Shown: positions 33,901 to 42,490, counted from the stretch's first letter. The stretch: 64,000 nt of DNA from Candidatus Altimarinota bacterium (GCA_023231115.1 JALNWA010000001.1:248001-312000), one strand, 5' to 3'. Translations and numbers: made by a program. Notes: a model not told the origin generated them from the sequence alone.

Positions 33901-34884
33901 AAATTCTTTCTTGAGTCCGCTGAAAGATTTTCCCGACATATTGCTTCCGGAATAAACCGTGACTTCATGTTCATCCGGAGAATCATTCAGAACTTGTTTA
34001 AAATCCGTAGATTCTTTTCTTCTTACAAAATTCCAACCTTGCTTATATGTTCTCGGAAGACTTACATCAAGGCCTGCAGACGTATAGCCATCAGTTTTTG
34101 AAATATTTGCAAACTCAAAAAAGACACCGACTTTCTCATTAAAATCATTGAAAGCACGTCCGATTCTTGTAGAAACAGACTCAACCTTAGAAAAATCTTC
34201 TTTTAGAAAAAAATCCCTGGTCAAACATTCCAAAGATTTACCAAACGCTTCCATTTCTTTTGCTATAGTCAAAAGTAGGGGATTGCCGGATTCGGAAAAC
34301 AACGCAGCCAGTGAAGAAAGAGACTCCCTGCCTTTCTGGACCAACTCTATTCCTTTTTCCACAATATCTGAAGCAATACTTTTATTCCCGTGTCTGTAGG
34401 CAAATAAAGCGGTTTGGGTTTGATAAAAATCAACTTTAATAGTCGCGAATAAATGCTCAAAAATTCCTGAATAAACAGCATAACAGCAATTTTTAAGCTT
34501 AATAGCTTCATCAAGTCCGTCAAGTTCCAGCAAAGAAGTGATCAAAGCCTGTCTTTGTTTTATCTGAGTACGATCAGTTGAAGGAGTAATTATAAAATCA
34601 AACATTTTCTTAGTCTCAGGAAGTCCTCGTAAAACCTCAGGGATGTGATCAACACTTTCTCCCCTCCAATCAGATTTTTTTCGCACGCCCATCTCAAAAT
34701 CCTCACTCTGAACGCTGTAAGAAGCCTTTTTTGAATCATCAAAAAGCCTTTCCATGCAGAAACCACTCAATAAATCCAAACATTCAGGCTCGTCAGATCC
34801 GTTTTCCGCCACGACCGGTTTCTCAACCAAACCTTCTACTCCCTCCTCTAAATCAACACCATCAGGTGTTTTTACATTTGGCAT
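30958..34884 (-). CDS. Double-MutS protein: two MutS-type core and ATPase modules in one chain
   Basis: A 1308-residue protein. Module 1 has a MutS-like lever/core region (about 70-290), P-loop SGSNMSGKS (312-320), signature DLSAFGSET (369-377), Walker B FVCVDE (391-396) and switch His in FLASH (427-430). Module 2 repeats the order: core about 575-1080, P-loop GSSNMSGKT (1121-1129), signature SLSSYGEE (1175-1182), Walker B VMLDEF (1201-1206) and FASHCHD (1235-1241). MutS proteins normally work as dimers of one such unit; here both halves are covalent and both look ATP-competent. There is no mismatch-reading N-terminal domain and no Smr nuclease. I know of no named family with this layout. A role in DNA junction or ribosome handling is an inference. 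Confidence 0.85.
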   Translation of the reverse strand: MPNVKTPDGVDLEEGVEGLVEKPVVAENGSDEPECLDLLSGFCMERLFDDSKKASYSVQSEDFEMGVRKKSDWRGESVDHIPEVLRGLPETKKMFDFIITPSTDRTQIKQRQALITSLLELDGLDEAIKLKNCCYAVYSGIFEHLFATIKVDFYQTQTALFAYRHGNKSIASDIVEKGIELVQKGRESLSSLAALFSESGNPLLLTIAKEMEAFGKSLECLTRDFFLKEDFSKVESVSTRIGRAFNDFNEKVGVFFEFANISKTDGYTSAGLDVSLPRTYKQGWNFVRRKESTDFKQVLNDSPDEHEVTVYSGSNMSGKSFSGLKKEFFMQCLAQSFGYVPCEAGSNFPVMHDSFHYLDRASTDHFRDLSAFGSETDNWEKLTLSLGNKPFVCVDEGWSTTSAQDQYKLLRAGAVLYLPSKGARVFLASHNEKFLQKHISQPNLGIYHFETDIDEATGTPIYHYKLAHGLRDSNALAVAKGRGLDLSIIENAQKYLDGQDVRMGETAKPNFRDVVPYTEEERQKLKNPEHRGRIPYAKKESLLTVFSSDRSFRLGLDLPMEDSDIRFSGWSPHNVELRKNAINDMVIRGDALTSQEVLERQRTFELLAGNDRFEEMLDIEQKLLFIIKFLPIADFANFLRFNLAMNPLDVGRRNAYDLNAIYAYLEMNKKLMGDSFPMEQQLQDIKKWKSRVDRYKVVIDNRNVEEILEMKDKEQNEVISDPKIVNLFEKFSKDDEPTPEVWCGIVTKRRIGLYLCFLHENNCRKTIYNKSYDVLDKLVGGYRRYENLSRDKEHINRYSQDFFNLASRFEDGFDEQNKGKINRNRIKALIEKIKIFLNSKECDKEERIELYSSLDPLEYFFNLLERIQKDVILSNEEMVEELEAGITPNGIDDGFNGAVDVCKKSDKFLPPLKIWECDLNKVKDEIGVIVRYWKEIKRGEELNSYNQWGGTLSFILLIEMFVDGRDYPAEFLAILRSYDSIDTHEMADNLEYYFEEYVTNPSRGVRHKCANVGSGTSLISRVRNIVGEKTRIGERDKTVLEKEVYFSRDRDVQHSVNSCIASAMGLFYIGHMIKGQGMSPVSFNATGEIHLPEAWSLFVKKDKQVRNDVSFRQGKKSKLLGSSNMSGKTHWEKGAMSALLWALATGYAPCAEGATMPLLDNIMYFDRVTSRSDQSLSSYGEEIMRVKQMMEKAVAGKVNLVMLDEFGSSTSPKYQDALYYAMVVEMLKRGQYAAFASHCHDVTDKLAESFPELLDVVHFGHTTKRDEGGAINVTFDHKMSPKREDSEAIDVAEMLRLNPEIIKFARLI

Positions 34885-34907
34885 AACAAAAATACAAAAA
34901 GGAGGTA

Positions 34908-34936
34908 TTTATACCTAATTGAGGGCAAAAACACAA
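34908..34936 (-). promoter_or_regulatory. Promoter of the double-MutS gene, with -10 palindrome
   Basis: Reverse strand: TTGTGT (34931-34936), 17-bp spacer, TATAAA (34908-34913). The -10 lies inside the inverted repeat AGGTAT/ATACCT (34903-34916), a possible operator. The leader that follows carries CCTCC. Confidence 0.55.
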
Positions 34937-34949
34937 GAAAATAAAATTG

Positions 34950-35026
34950 TGGTGTCAAGGGGGAGACTTGAACTCCCGACCTCCGGGTTATGAATCCGAC
35001 GCTCTAACCAGCTGAGCTACCCTGAC
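34950..35026 (-). tRNA. tRNA-Met, elongator type (anticodon CAT)
   Basis: A 77-nt cloverleaf with encoded CCA. Acceptor GTCAGGG pairs with CCTTGAC (one G-U). D-arm GCTCAGCTGGTTAGAGC, anticodon loop TTCATAA, T-arm GGGAG-TTCAAGT-CTCCC. The last anticodon-stem pair is an A-C mismatch. A normal first pair (G-C) separates it from the initiator next door. A CAT anticodon modified to read AUA isoleucine cannot be fully excluded. Confidence 0.92.
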
Positions 35027-35054
35027 AGGTTTGAATTAAACGAAAAAGCAATTT

Positions 35055-35129
35055 TGGTTGCGGGGGGGAGATTCGAACTCCCGACCTCCGGGTTATGAGC
35101 CCGACGAGCTGCCACTGCTCTACCCCGCG
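35055..35129 (-). tRNA. Initiator tRNA-fMet (anticodon CAT)
   Basis: A 75-nt cloverleaf with encoded CCA. Two initiator hallmarks are visible: a C1-A72 mismatch at the top of the acceptor (CGCGGGG with CCCCGCA) and consecutive G-C pairs in the anticodon stem (TCGGG/CCCGG). It lies 28 bases upstream of the elongator gene in the same direction. Confidence 0.95.
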
Positions 35130-35155
35130 CCATTAAAGAACAAATTAGCCATGAA

Positions 35156-35184
35156 AAAATACGGCAATTCATAACCAAAGTCAA
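35156..35184 (-). promoter_or_regulatory. Promoter of the tRNA-fMet/tRNA-Met pair
   Basis: Reverse strand: TTGACT (35179-35184), 17-bp spacer, TATTTT (35156-35161), 26 bases before the initiator tRNA. Confidence 0.55.
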
Positions 35185-35193
35185 ATTAAACAA

Positions 35194-35592
35194 TTAATTC
35201 CCAAAAAAAAATTTCCACCATTTTTGCGCATTCGAAAGCCCGATGTCTTTCGCGAATTCACCGGTTCCACCGTCCAAAACCTCATCATTTTTACTCAAAA
35301 CATCTTCCGAAAGAACAATAACTTCTTCGCCGGGATTTACAAGTCCAAGGCTTTGTTTTGCGATTTTATCGATGTATTCTTCAGAAGTAAAATAAAGATA
35401 ATCATCATTTTTTTGAGCGTTTTCTTGCGCAATTCTTTCATTCTCAGCACGAAAAGTCTCGATATACGTATCAATCTTATAACTGTTGTAAACATTTTTC
35501 GTAAGAGAATAAATCAAGTAGGAGACAAGCAAAAATTCGACGATTATAATTATTCTTGTAAAGCTGGATGTGTTGGAAAAACGTGAAGACAT
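35194..35592 (-). CDS. FtsB/DivIC-like septum formation initiator
   Basis: A 132-residue bitopic membrane protein. Helix at about 12-30, then a short coiled coil (YIETFRAENERIAQENAQ) and the family segment TSEEYIDKIAKQSLGLVNPGE. FtsB/DivIC proteins link FtsL and FtsQ/DivIB in the divisome. It is divergent from murC, as expected for a cell-division and wall cluster. The C-terminal tail ends WWKFFFGN. Confidence 0.85.
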   Translation of the reverse strand: MSSRFSNTSSFTRIIIIVEFLLVSYLIYSLTKNVYNSYKIDTYIETFRAENERIAQENAQKNDDYLYFTSEEYIDKIAKQSLGLVNPGEEVIVLSEDVLSKNDEVLDGGTGEFAKDIGLSNAQKWWKFFFGN

Positions 35593-35642
35593 ATTGCATT
35601 TTTAGGCGAAAAAACTCTATCATAATTAAAACATTTACTCAA

Positions 35643-36941
35643 ATGCCCAAAACAAACCACGTACATTTTATAGGAATAGGAGGAATAGGCACATCCGCGA
35701 TTGCGCACATCATGAAGAAAAAAGGTGCGGTCGTGAGCGGATCTGACATGGAAAAAACTGAAATTACAGACGCGTTAAAAAATAGCGGAATAAAAGTAAA
35801 AGTAGGTCACGACGCAAAAAATATTACAAAAAAAATAGATCTCGTAGTTTATTCTCCGGCAATTTCAAAAGACAACACAGAGCTTGTGCAAGCCGAAAAA
35901 CTCGGCATAAAAACAATGACATATCCGCAAGCATTGGGAGAACTTTCAAAAGAATACTTCACGATCGCAGTTTCCGGCGCGCACGGAAAATCCACAACAA
36001 CAGCCATGATAGCACTCCTCCTAAATGACGCAAAACTTGATCCGACTGTTGTTATCGGCACGAAAATTCGTGAATTTAAAAATCAAAATTTCAGAGTGGG
36101 AAAATCGAAATATTTGGTTGTGGAAGCCTGCGAATACAAAAGATCTTTCTTGAATATTCATCCGGATATTTTGGTGATTACAAATATCGAAGCCGATCAT
36201 TTGGATTATTATAAAGATTTAAAAGATTACAAAAACGCGTTTACGCAGATGTCGGAAAAGGTAAAAGACGGTGGCATAATCGTAATAAATGACAACGACA
36301 AAAATTCAGTTGATGCTATAAAAAAGACAAAAAACAAAGTAATAAAATTAAGCGAAATTAAAAAACTTAAAATAAAAATCGAACCAAAAGTCGTAGGAAG
36401 TTTCAACAAATTAAACGCATCAATGGCGGCAATAGTAGGGGATTTACTTGATATTCCAAAAGAAAAAATCGAATCATCAATAAAAAATTTCAAAGGAACT
36501 TGGCGCAGACTTGAAGAAAAAAAGAAAATCGGAAAAACAAGAATTATCGACGATTACGGCCACCATCCAACAGAAATCACGATGACACTTGCCGCAATTC
36601 GCGAAGAAAATCCTCATGCAAAAATTTTGTGTGTGTTCCAACCACATCAACACAACCGCACGATAGAGCTATTAAAAGGTTTCGCAAATTCATTTCATGA
36701 TGTCGACGAAGTAATTATCCCCGACATTTATAAAGTTCGTGATAAAGCTGAAGATATAGCGAAAATCTCTGCAAAAATTCTTGCCGACGAAATAAACAAA
36801 GCCTGCAAAAAACAAAAAGCTTCTGACGGAGGAGGCCTTCCAAAAACCGCAAAATTTATTCTAAAAAACCACGCAAACTACGACATAATCGTAACAATGG
36901 GCGCAGGAAATATTTATAATATATACGAGATTTTGAAATAA
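35643..36941 (+). CDS. murC: UDP-N-acetylmuramate--L-alanine ligase
   Basis: A 432-residue Mur ligase. The N-terminal Rossmann motif is HFIGIGGIGTSAIA, the ATP loop GAHGKSTTT is at 112-120, and EACEYKRSF and DDYGHHPTEI are typical of MurC. It adds the first residue of the stem peptide in the cytoplasm. The ATG at 35643 is chosen because it begins directly before the Rossmann strand; an in-frame ATG at 35568 lies inside the divergent gene. Confidence 0.94.
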   Translation: MPKTNHVHFIGIGGIGTSAIAHIMKKKGAVVSGSDMEKTEITDALKNSGIKVKVGHDAKNITKKIDLVVYSPAISKDNTELVQAEKLGIKTMTYPQALGELSKEYFTIAVSGAHGKSTTTAMIALLLNDAKLDPTVVIGTKIREFKNQNFRVGKSKYLVVEACEYKRSFLNIHPDILVITNIEADHLDYYKDLKDYKNAFTQMSEKVKDGGIIVINDNDKNSVDAIKKTKNKVIKLSEIKKLKIKIEPKVVGSFNKLNASMAAIVGDLLDIPKEKIESSIKNFKGTWRRLEEKKKIGKTRIIDDYGHHPTEITMTLAAIREENPHAKILCVFQPHQHNRTIELLKGFANSFHDVDEVIIPDIYKVRDKAEDIAKISAKILADEINKACKKQKASDGGGLPKTAKFILKNHANYDIIVTMGAGNIYNIYEILK

Positions 36942-37026
36942 TCCGCCTCACAAGGTCTATAGACTTGCTAAAACCACAAAAAAGTGTAATATAGAGTCTC
37001 TTTTTTTACATACAAAAATTTAATAA

Positions 37027-37704
37027 ATGCTTAGACTCGTAACATCACAACCGGAAAACGATGGAGAAGGACAAGATCAAGAACCATGTCAAAGACGCCA
37101 ATCAAGCATATTGGGAGAATACGATAAACGCAGAGAAATAATTAGAGTAGTGCAAGAAGTGCAAGCCGGAACAATAAGAACTCTAAAAAAAGCCATGGCC
37201 ATGCTTGGGCTCAAAGGCATAAAATTCGAGGAACCTGAAACGGAACTTAAAAAAATGAATAACGAATACCTTAGAGACTTAGCAACATTATTCGAAGAAA
37301 AAGACGACACGGATCCAATGCTTAAACAGGCTAGAAGCGATTTACGAAGAATCGAAAGCAGACCAATATATCCAAGAGTTTTAATAACTATCGACGCATT
37401 TGAAAGACAACATAGAAACGCTCCATACTTCAAAGAATTAAAAAAAAGAATAGGCGCAATAAGAGCAATAAAAAGACATCAACTTATACTTTCATTCAAA
37501 AGAAAACTCGCGGATTTAAGTAAACAATATGATTGGTACACGGCAATACAATTTAAAGAGTCTTTTTTCCCGACAGAATATGAAGAAGGATGCGGACTAA
37601 AAATAGAGGATTTAAACCCGTCTGCCTCTGAAAGAATGCTTCTAAATCAAATACGAATGCAGGAAGATGAATATGAAGAAGGTTTTAACACAAAATTGTC
37701 ATGA
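37027..37704 (+). CDS. Hypothetical protein, first of a tandem paralogue pair
   Basis: A 225-residue soluble, helical, basic protein. It shares with the next gene the blocks TLKKA-A-LGL-GI-F, AI--IKR-(Q/H)(E/L)LI and EGCGL----LNPSASERM, so the pair arose by tandem duplication. It has no signal peptide and no known domain. Its TGA stop overlaps the next ATG (ATGA at 37701-37704), so the products are probably made in fixed ratio and may form a heteromer. Confidence 0.7.
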   Translation: MLRLVTSQPENDGEGQDQEPCQRRQSSILGEYDKRREIIRVVQEVQAGTIRTLKKAMAMLGLKGIKFEEPETELKKMNNEYLRDLATLFEEKDDTDPMLKQARSDLRRIESRPIYPRVLITIDAFERQHRNAPYFKELKKRIGAIRAIKRHQLILSFKRKLADLSKQYDWYTAIQFKESFFPTEYEEGCGLKIEDLNPSASERMLLNQIRMQEDEYEEGFNTKLS

Positions 37705-38336
37705 GGCTTGTTGGACCGGATGAAAAAATCTGTGGAGCAATGGAAGAAGGAACCAGACAAAAATCTCTAAGCGTTATGGAGGTTATTGATGCAATAAACG
37801 ACTTAATTAGACAGGTAGACGAAGGTAGCGTGACAACATTAAAAAAAGCACGAGCGATTTTGGGACTTCAAGGTATTAGTTTTAATGAAAATTCTTCTAC
37901 GGGAAATCAAGCGATAGACAGAAGTGCAAGGATATTGAGAATAAGATTATTGGGAATTGTTGCGAAATCAGGTGGAAGTATAAATTTAGCTCTTTCAGAC
38001 TTAAAATACATTGATGCAAATCCTGCGCATTTAAAGGTATTACGAGATTTAAAGCGCATAGAAGATAAATATCGCGAAACTCCGTTTTTCCCAAAAATAA
38101 GAAAAAGAATTAATGCAATAAAACTTATTAAAAGACAAGAACTTATAAAATATCTAAGAAAAAGACTTCATAAACTGACAGAACAATACAACCGAGCAGA
38201 AGCGCTTCAATTCAAAATTGATTTTTTTGGAACAAGAGATGAAATTGGATGCGGACTCGCAGAAAAAGACCTTTCTCCTTCGCCGTCGGAACGCATGACA
38301 CTGCACCGAATTAGAGCGGAAAATTGGGTTTATTAA
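37701..38336 (+). CDS. Hypothetical protein, second of a tandem paralogue pair
   Basis: A 211-residue paralogue of the preceding protein. The conserved pieces are TTLKKARAILGLQGISF, TPFFPKIRKRINAIKLIKR and IGCGLAEKDLSPSPSERM. The central segment between them is divergent. It is cytoplasmic by appearance and of unknown function. It is translationally coupled to the first copy, and its stop shares TTAA (38333-38336) with cysS. Confidence 0.7.
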   Translation: MRLVGPDEKICGAMEEGTRQKSLSVMEVIDAINDLIRQVDEGSVTTLKKARAILGLQGISFNENSSTGNQAIDRSARILRIRLLGIVAKSGGSINLALSDLKYIDANPAHLKVLRDLKRIEDKYRETPFFPKIRKRINAIKLIKRQELIKYLRKRLHKLTEQYNRAEALQFKIDFFGTRDEIGCGLAEKDLSPSPSERMTLHRIRAENWVY

Positions 38337-39730
38337 ACCCTTTTCCAAACAGTACCACTTGGCGTGTCCTCAAGCTCAATACCTTTTGCTTTTAATTCGT
38401 CACGGATTTTGTCAGACATTGCAAAGTCCTTTGATTTTCGAGCTTCTTCACGCTGTTTTATTAAAGTTTTAACTTCATCATCGACATCTTTTTCCTCTTC
38501 AAAAATTATGTTCAACACCTTATCGACACTTTTTAAAAACTTTTCGGCTTCATTAACATCATTTTTAGTAAGCTTTTTTGCATCTCTTAAACCATTCACA
38601 GTCTTCACAAGATCAAACACCACACCAAGCGCACCGGACAAATCAAAATCGTTGTCCATATACTCTTCAAATCCTTTTTTCTCATGTTTGGAATCGATTG
38701 CAAGTTTAACAACGCCTATTTCATGTATGTCTTTTGGCAAATCATCATATCCAACTTTCAGCCCTCTAACAAAACCTCTTATCCTTTCAAGTCCCGCTTT
38801 CGCCTGATCTAATAAATCAAAACTGAAATTAATAGGATTTCGGTAATGTGTTTGCAAAAACATAAACCTGACAACTTTTGGATCATATTTTTCAAAAACA
38901 TTTCGTAGTGTGAAAAAATTCCCCAAACTCTTGCTCATTTTTTCATTGTCGATATTTATAAAACCGTTGTGCATCCAATATTTCGCAAAAGATTTCAAAC
39001 CAAATGCGCAAAGTGATTGCGCGACTTCGCATTCATGATGAGGAAAAACCAAATCAAGTCCGCCTCCGTGGATATCAAATTTTTCTCCCAAAAATTTTGC
39101 ACTCATTGCGCTACATTCAATATGCCAACCGGGACGACCTTCGCCCCAAGGGCTCGCCCATACGGGCTCGCCTTCCTTTTTGAATTTCCAAAGCACAAAA
39201 TCATAAGGATTTTTTTTGCCTTCTTTTATGTCAACGCGGGCACCAACTTTCAAATCTTCAAGTTTCTGCCCGCTAAATTCGCCGTATTCTTTATACGATT
39301 TTACATCAAAATAAACGCCATCATCCAAAACATAAGTGTGTCCTTTTTTCTCAAGCTCCTCGATGATTTTCACCATTTCTTCGATACTCTCTGTAGCTTT
39401 CGGTGAAACATCCGACTCCATTACGCCAAGCGCAGTATAATCTTTTATGTATTCCGGAATAATTCTATTTGCCAACTGCGAAACAGAGATTCCTTCTTCT
39501 TTCGCGCGATTTATCATCTTGTCATCGATGTCCGTATAATTCGAAACAAATTTAACTTCATACCCTTTGTAAATGAAATACCTTCGCATAACATCAAAGC
39601 ACACAGCGCTTCTGCCATGCCCTAAATGCCCCAAATCATAAACAGTCGGTCCGCACACATACATCCCGATCACGCCTTTTTTAATCGGTTCAAACTCAAC
39701 CAACCCATTTTTTGTATCTTGAATTTTCAT
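38333..39730 (-). CDS. cysS: Cysteinyl-tRNA synthetase
   Basis: A 465-residue class I synthetase. HIGH motif HLGH (35-38) sits close to the zinc Cys26 (YVCGPTVYD). [10 protein letters not shown] and [15 protein letters not shown] give the other zinc ligands, and KMSKSLGNF is the KMSKS loop. The C-terminal helical domain ends GTVWKRV, as is usual. It charges tRNA-Cys. The ATG overlaps the yggT stop (ATGA), so the two are co-translated. Confidence 0.97.
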   Translation of the reverse strand: MKIQDTKNGLVEFEPIKKGVIGMYVCGPTVYDLGHLGHGRSAVCFDVMRRYFIYKGYEVKFVSNYTDIDDKMINRAKEEGISVSQLANRIIPEYIKDYTALGVMESDVSPKATESIEEMVKIIEELEKKGHTYVLDDGVYFDVKSYKEYGEFSGQKLEDLKVGARVDIKEGKKNPYDFVLWKFKKEGEPVWASPWGEGRPGWHIECSAMSAKFLGEKFDIHGGGLDLVFPHHECEVAQSLCAFGLKSFAKYWMHNGFINIDNEKMSKSLGNFFTLRNVFEKYDPKVVRFMFLQTHYRNPINFSFDLLDQAKAGLERIRGFVRGLKVGYDDLPKDIHEIGVVKLAIDSKHEKKGFEEYMDNDFDLSGALGVVFDLVKTVNGLRDAKKLTKNDVNEAEKFLKSVDKVLNIIFEEEKDVDDEVKTLIKQREEARKSKDFAMSDKIRDELKAKGIELEDTPSGTVWKRV

Positions 39731-40017
39731 ATGTAAATTTTACCTAACAAAAATATAACAAGCCTTACAACCAAATCAACCCCTATAAGTGCAATCATAG
39801 GCGAAAGATCAAGCATGCCGACTGTATGCGGAATTTTTTTTGCAAGATTCATCACGGGATCGGTAATATCATTCAAAATCATCGCAAATCTATTTGTAGG
39901 TCTTCCGTTATTTCCCATGGAAAACCACGAAAAAAGTATTCGTCCGATAATTGCATACGTCATCAAATTCCCCAAGACCAGCACAAATTGTGAAATGTAA
40001 TATATAATCACGGACAA
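39727..40017 (-). CDS. yggT: YggT-family membrane protein
   Basis: A 96-residue protein with two membrane helices and the YggT signatures AIIGRILFSWF and ILNDITDPVMNLAKKIP. YggT proteins are linked to cell shape, division-plane placement and osmotic tolerance, but the mechanism is unclear. It lies between a surface protein gene (18 bases upstream) and cysS (4-base overlap). Confidence 0.9.
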   Translation of the reverse strand: MSVIIYYISQFVLVLGNLMTYAIIGRILFSWFSMGNNGRPTNRFAMILNDITDPVMNLAKKIPHTVGMLDLSPMIALIGVDLVVRLVIFLLGKIYI

Positions 40018-40035
40018 AATACTACCTGAAAAAGT

Positions 40036-41880
40036 TTATTTAAACAACTTCGAAGATTTGACGTAAAAAGCACCTCCGATTGAAGACATCACAACCATCC
40101 AAATAATCTCCGGACCGGCCTGTGAAGCGTCTTTTTGCATCTCTGCGATGGCTTCGCCACCAGCAAGACCAAGTTTAACGTCAGGAGAAACGACATTTGA
40201 AACCGCAGAATTTGGAACAGCGGAAACTATATTACTAAAATGCGCGCTGGTATTTCCTTTTGCATCAACGCCAATTACTGAAAAATAATATTGAGTGCCA
40301 TTTTTTAAATTTGAAACGTACCAAGTTGTAGAATTTGTAAATGTATCGATAGCCTCAGTAAGCTGACTTGGAGAAAGTCCGTAATAAACACGATAATTTT
40401 TAATTAAATCAGCGCCAATCACAGGTTTTTCCCAATTCAAAGTAACTTTTCTGTCATAAGTAGTGGCATTAACATTCAAAACATCACCAATAAGACCTGT
40501 TTCAGCTTGTGGCAAATTTTCAAAATCTCCGGTTCCCGCCAAAGAGACTTTCACGCTGGTTTTTTGATCAATTACAGATTCATTTCCGAGTTGATCCAAA
40601 ACGATAAACAGTAGTGGATAGTCACCATTATCAGCAGGAACAGTCAAAGAAATTTCATAATATCCTTTTCCGCTATCTGTCATGTCGTAAAGATTTCCAT
40701 TGAAAGAAAGTGTGGCTTTTGAAAGCGTTTCTTTTGAAGTAAGGTTTATTGTTATTTTCGTGTTTGGAAGTACAGAAGTGGAAGGCGTAACTGTAATTTT
40801 TGAAACCTCCGGCGCCTCGGTGTCTATATTGAAAGTAACAGTCGCACTTTGGTCCAAAACAGTTCCGATATCATCGACAGAGGCCACATAAATAACGTGT
40901 TCACCGTCGGCAAGTTTATTTGTTGTATAAGTAAACGCGCCAAAAGTATCGGCATTCGCAGAACCAATTTCAAAATTATTATCAAATATTTTTAACTTCG
41001 CTCCGGATTTTGCATTTCCGCTAATTACCTGTATCGGATTGCTGTAAGTCCCCGCAACAGGATTTGAAAGAGTTATTGAAGAAGTTGTGCCGACAACTTG
41101 AGTCGATCCGGAAGTTCCGCTCTTCGGCAAAACAATAAATGTATATTCGCCGTAAACAGAAGGAGTGTTTATATCTCTCGCTTCGACATTGTAAGTGCCT
41201 GCCTGCTTGAATGCAGATGCAAGCGAGAAAGCGTGTGCGCCGACATCGTTTGCGGAGAAAGTGTAATCATTAGGAAGTGATGCGTAAAACGCATTCGAAC
41301 CGTTTATCGAAAACTTTATAGTTCCAGTATAAGTTGTAACAGTTTGATTTTGTGCATCGATAGCGGTCAAATTGAAAGTCACGCTGTCACCGACAGTCAC
41401 ACTGCTTGGCACATTATCAAATTTTAGCTTCGAAACAGGGCCGGAAGAATTTCCGATATCTTCAAAAAGATAATTCCCGTTGTCGAAATATACGACTTTT
41501 GATTTTGCGTCGAGCACAGTGTTCGACGTCAAATCATAAGCAATATAAGTGACTAGACCGTTTTCTTTACCGGAAGCTTCAAAAACCACTTCGCCGTTTT
41601 GTCCGGAAATATTTGTACCAAAGAAGGGAACAACAGAGTCATTATTTGAACTTGAGATAAGCCTAACATCATGACCACTAACAGGATTTCCATTTTCATC
41701 TGCAAGAAAAACTGTAATTTTTGCAGTTTCTTTATTGATTTTTACAGTTTGAGATTCCGGAAGAACAATAGATTTCGTGGCTGAAACGGTCGAATTCGTA
41801 GCCGAACTTGCGAACGCCACAAACGAACCAAACATAACAATGCCCACAAACCCTGCCAATATTTTTGCGAAACGATTCAT
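40036..41880 (-). CDS. Secreted multi-domain surface protein with Ig-like and FN3 domains
   Basis: A 614-residue exported protein. Signal peptide at about 1-25 (ending AFA-SS), then an Ig-like/Big domain (about 45-130), a second beta-sandwich (about 145-255), further Ig-like domains (about 265-450), a fibronectin type III domain (about 465-565, with NYRVYYGLSPSQL and YYFSVIGVDAKGN) and one C-terminal membrane helix (about 590-608). It probably forms a stalk on the cell surface for adhesion. No enzyme motif is seen. It has its own strong promoter. Confidence 0.82.
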   Translation of the reverse strand: MNRFAKILAGFVGIVMFGSFVAFASSATNSTVSATKSIVLPESQTVKINKETAKITVFLADENGNPVSGHDVRLISSSNNDSVVPFFGTNISGQNGEVVFEASGKENGLVTYIAYDLTSNTVLDAKSKVVYFDNGNYLFEDIGNSSGPVSKLKFDNVPSSVTVGDSVTFNLTAIDAQNQTVTTYTGTIKFSINGSNAFYASLPNDYTFSANDVGAHAFSLASAFKQAGTYNVEARDINTPSVYGEYTFIVLPKSGTSGSTQVVGTTSSITLSNPVAGTYSNPIQVISGNAKSGAKLKIFDNNFEIGSANADTFGAFTYTTNKLADGEHVIYVASVDDIGTVLDQSATVTFNIDTEAPEVSKITVTPSTSVLPNTKITINLTSKETLSKATLSFNGNLYDMTDSGKGYYEISLTVPADNGDYPLLFIVLDQLGNESVIDQKTSVKVSLAGTGDFENLPQAETGLIGDVLNVNATTYDRKVTLNWEKPVIGADLIKNYRVYYGLSPSQLTEAIDTFTNSTTWYVSNLKNGTQYYFSVIGVDAKGNTSAHFSNIVSAVPNSAVSNVVSPDVKLGLAGGEAIAEMQKDASQAGPEIIWMVVMSSIGGAFYVKSSKLFK

Positions 41881-41904
41881 TTAATCTGATTACTAAATCA
41901 ATAT

Positions 41905-41933
41905 ATTATACCTTAAAATACACCTTCCTTCAA
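41905..41933 (-). promoter_or_regulatory. Promoter of the surface protein-yggT-cysS operon
   Basis: Reverse strand: TTGAAG (41928-41933), 17-bp spacer, TATAAT (41905-41910). Confidence 0.65.
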
Positions 41934-41983
41934 TGAAGCCAAACACAAGCACGAAATACGTCAAGCAATAATAAATAAAGCAT

Positions 41984-42472
41984 CTATTTGTTTAACCTTA
42001 GGCAAATAACTCTATTTGCAGCACTCCAAACCTGCAAAGCTTCGTCGTTAACCGTTTCGGTAAAACCAATTCCTCTTTCTCTTTCTGCTCCATCTTCAGA
42101 ACCGGAATAATGTAAATCTTGGTCTTGTTTATTAAAAACGGTTTCAAAGTCAGGACCATTTGTAGGCTGTTCAACTGTCCACAAAGACCCTTTTTCGCCA
42201 ACAGTCACCTGAACTTTAACAATACCTTTTTTGCCAAATTCAGTACCGTGCTCGCCGGCATTATAAATAAGCTCTTCCAATGGGCCATGCAGGGCTTCGT
42301 CGATATCGATTCCCATATTCCTATCAAAAGTTTTGGATAGGAAATCACGCGCCTGTAATCTTTGTGTCTTAATTTTTGCCCACGAATTAGCATCCAAAAG
42401 CCATTCCGCACTTCCAGTCACATTTCCTATTGCCTCTATCCCTCCCTCATATGTAAGTCTCGGATTTAGCAT
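41984..42472 (-). CDS. GHKL-type ATPase, anti-sigma-factor-like
   Basis: A 162-residue single-domain protein. The N-box LEELIYNAGEHG (with Asn71), a later PTNGPDF segment in the G1 position and the glycine lid ERGIGF mark a HATPase_c_2 fold, as in RsbW/SpoIIAB kinases. The G1 box lacks the classic Asp-x-Gly-x-Gly, so catalysis may be weak. In the known systems such proteins bind a sigma factor and phosphorylate a STAS antagonist. It lies 18 bases downstream of a methyltransferase gene in the same direction. Confidence 0.65.
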   Translation of the reverse strand: MLNPRLTYEGGIEAIGNVTGSAEWLLDANSWAKIKTQRLQARDFLSKTFDRNMGIDIDEALHGPLEELIYNAGEHGTEFGKKGIVKVQVTVGEKGSLWTVEQPTNGPDFETVFNKQDQDLHYSGSEDGAERERGIGFTETVNDEALQVWSAANRVICLRLNK

Positions 42473-42490
42473 GATTTAAATTTGTAATTA

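Noticed and set aside
30958-34884. Ordinary MutS mismatch repair protein
   Set aside because: The N-terminal mismatch-recognition domain is missing and there are two ATPase modules, so plain mutS would mislead.
37701-37704. UGA recoded as glycine, as in Gracilibacteria and SR1
   Set aside because: UGA acts as the stop at ATGA overlaps (37701-37704, 39727-39730) and for the 1950-2132 gene, and gene lengths fit their families without readthrough.
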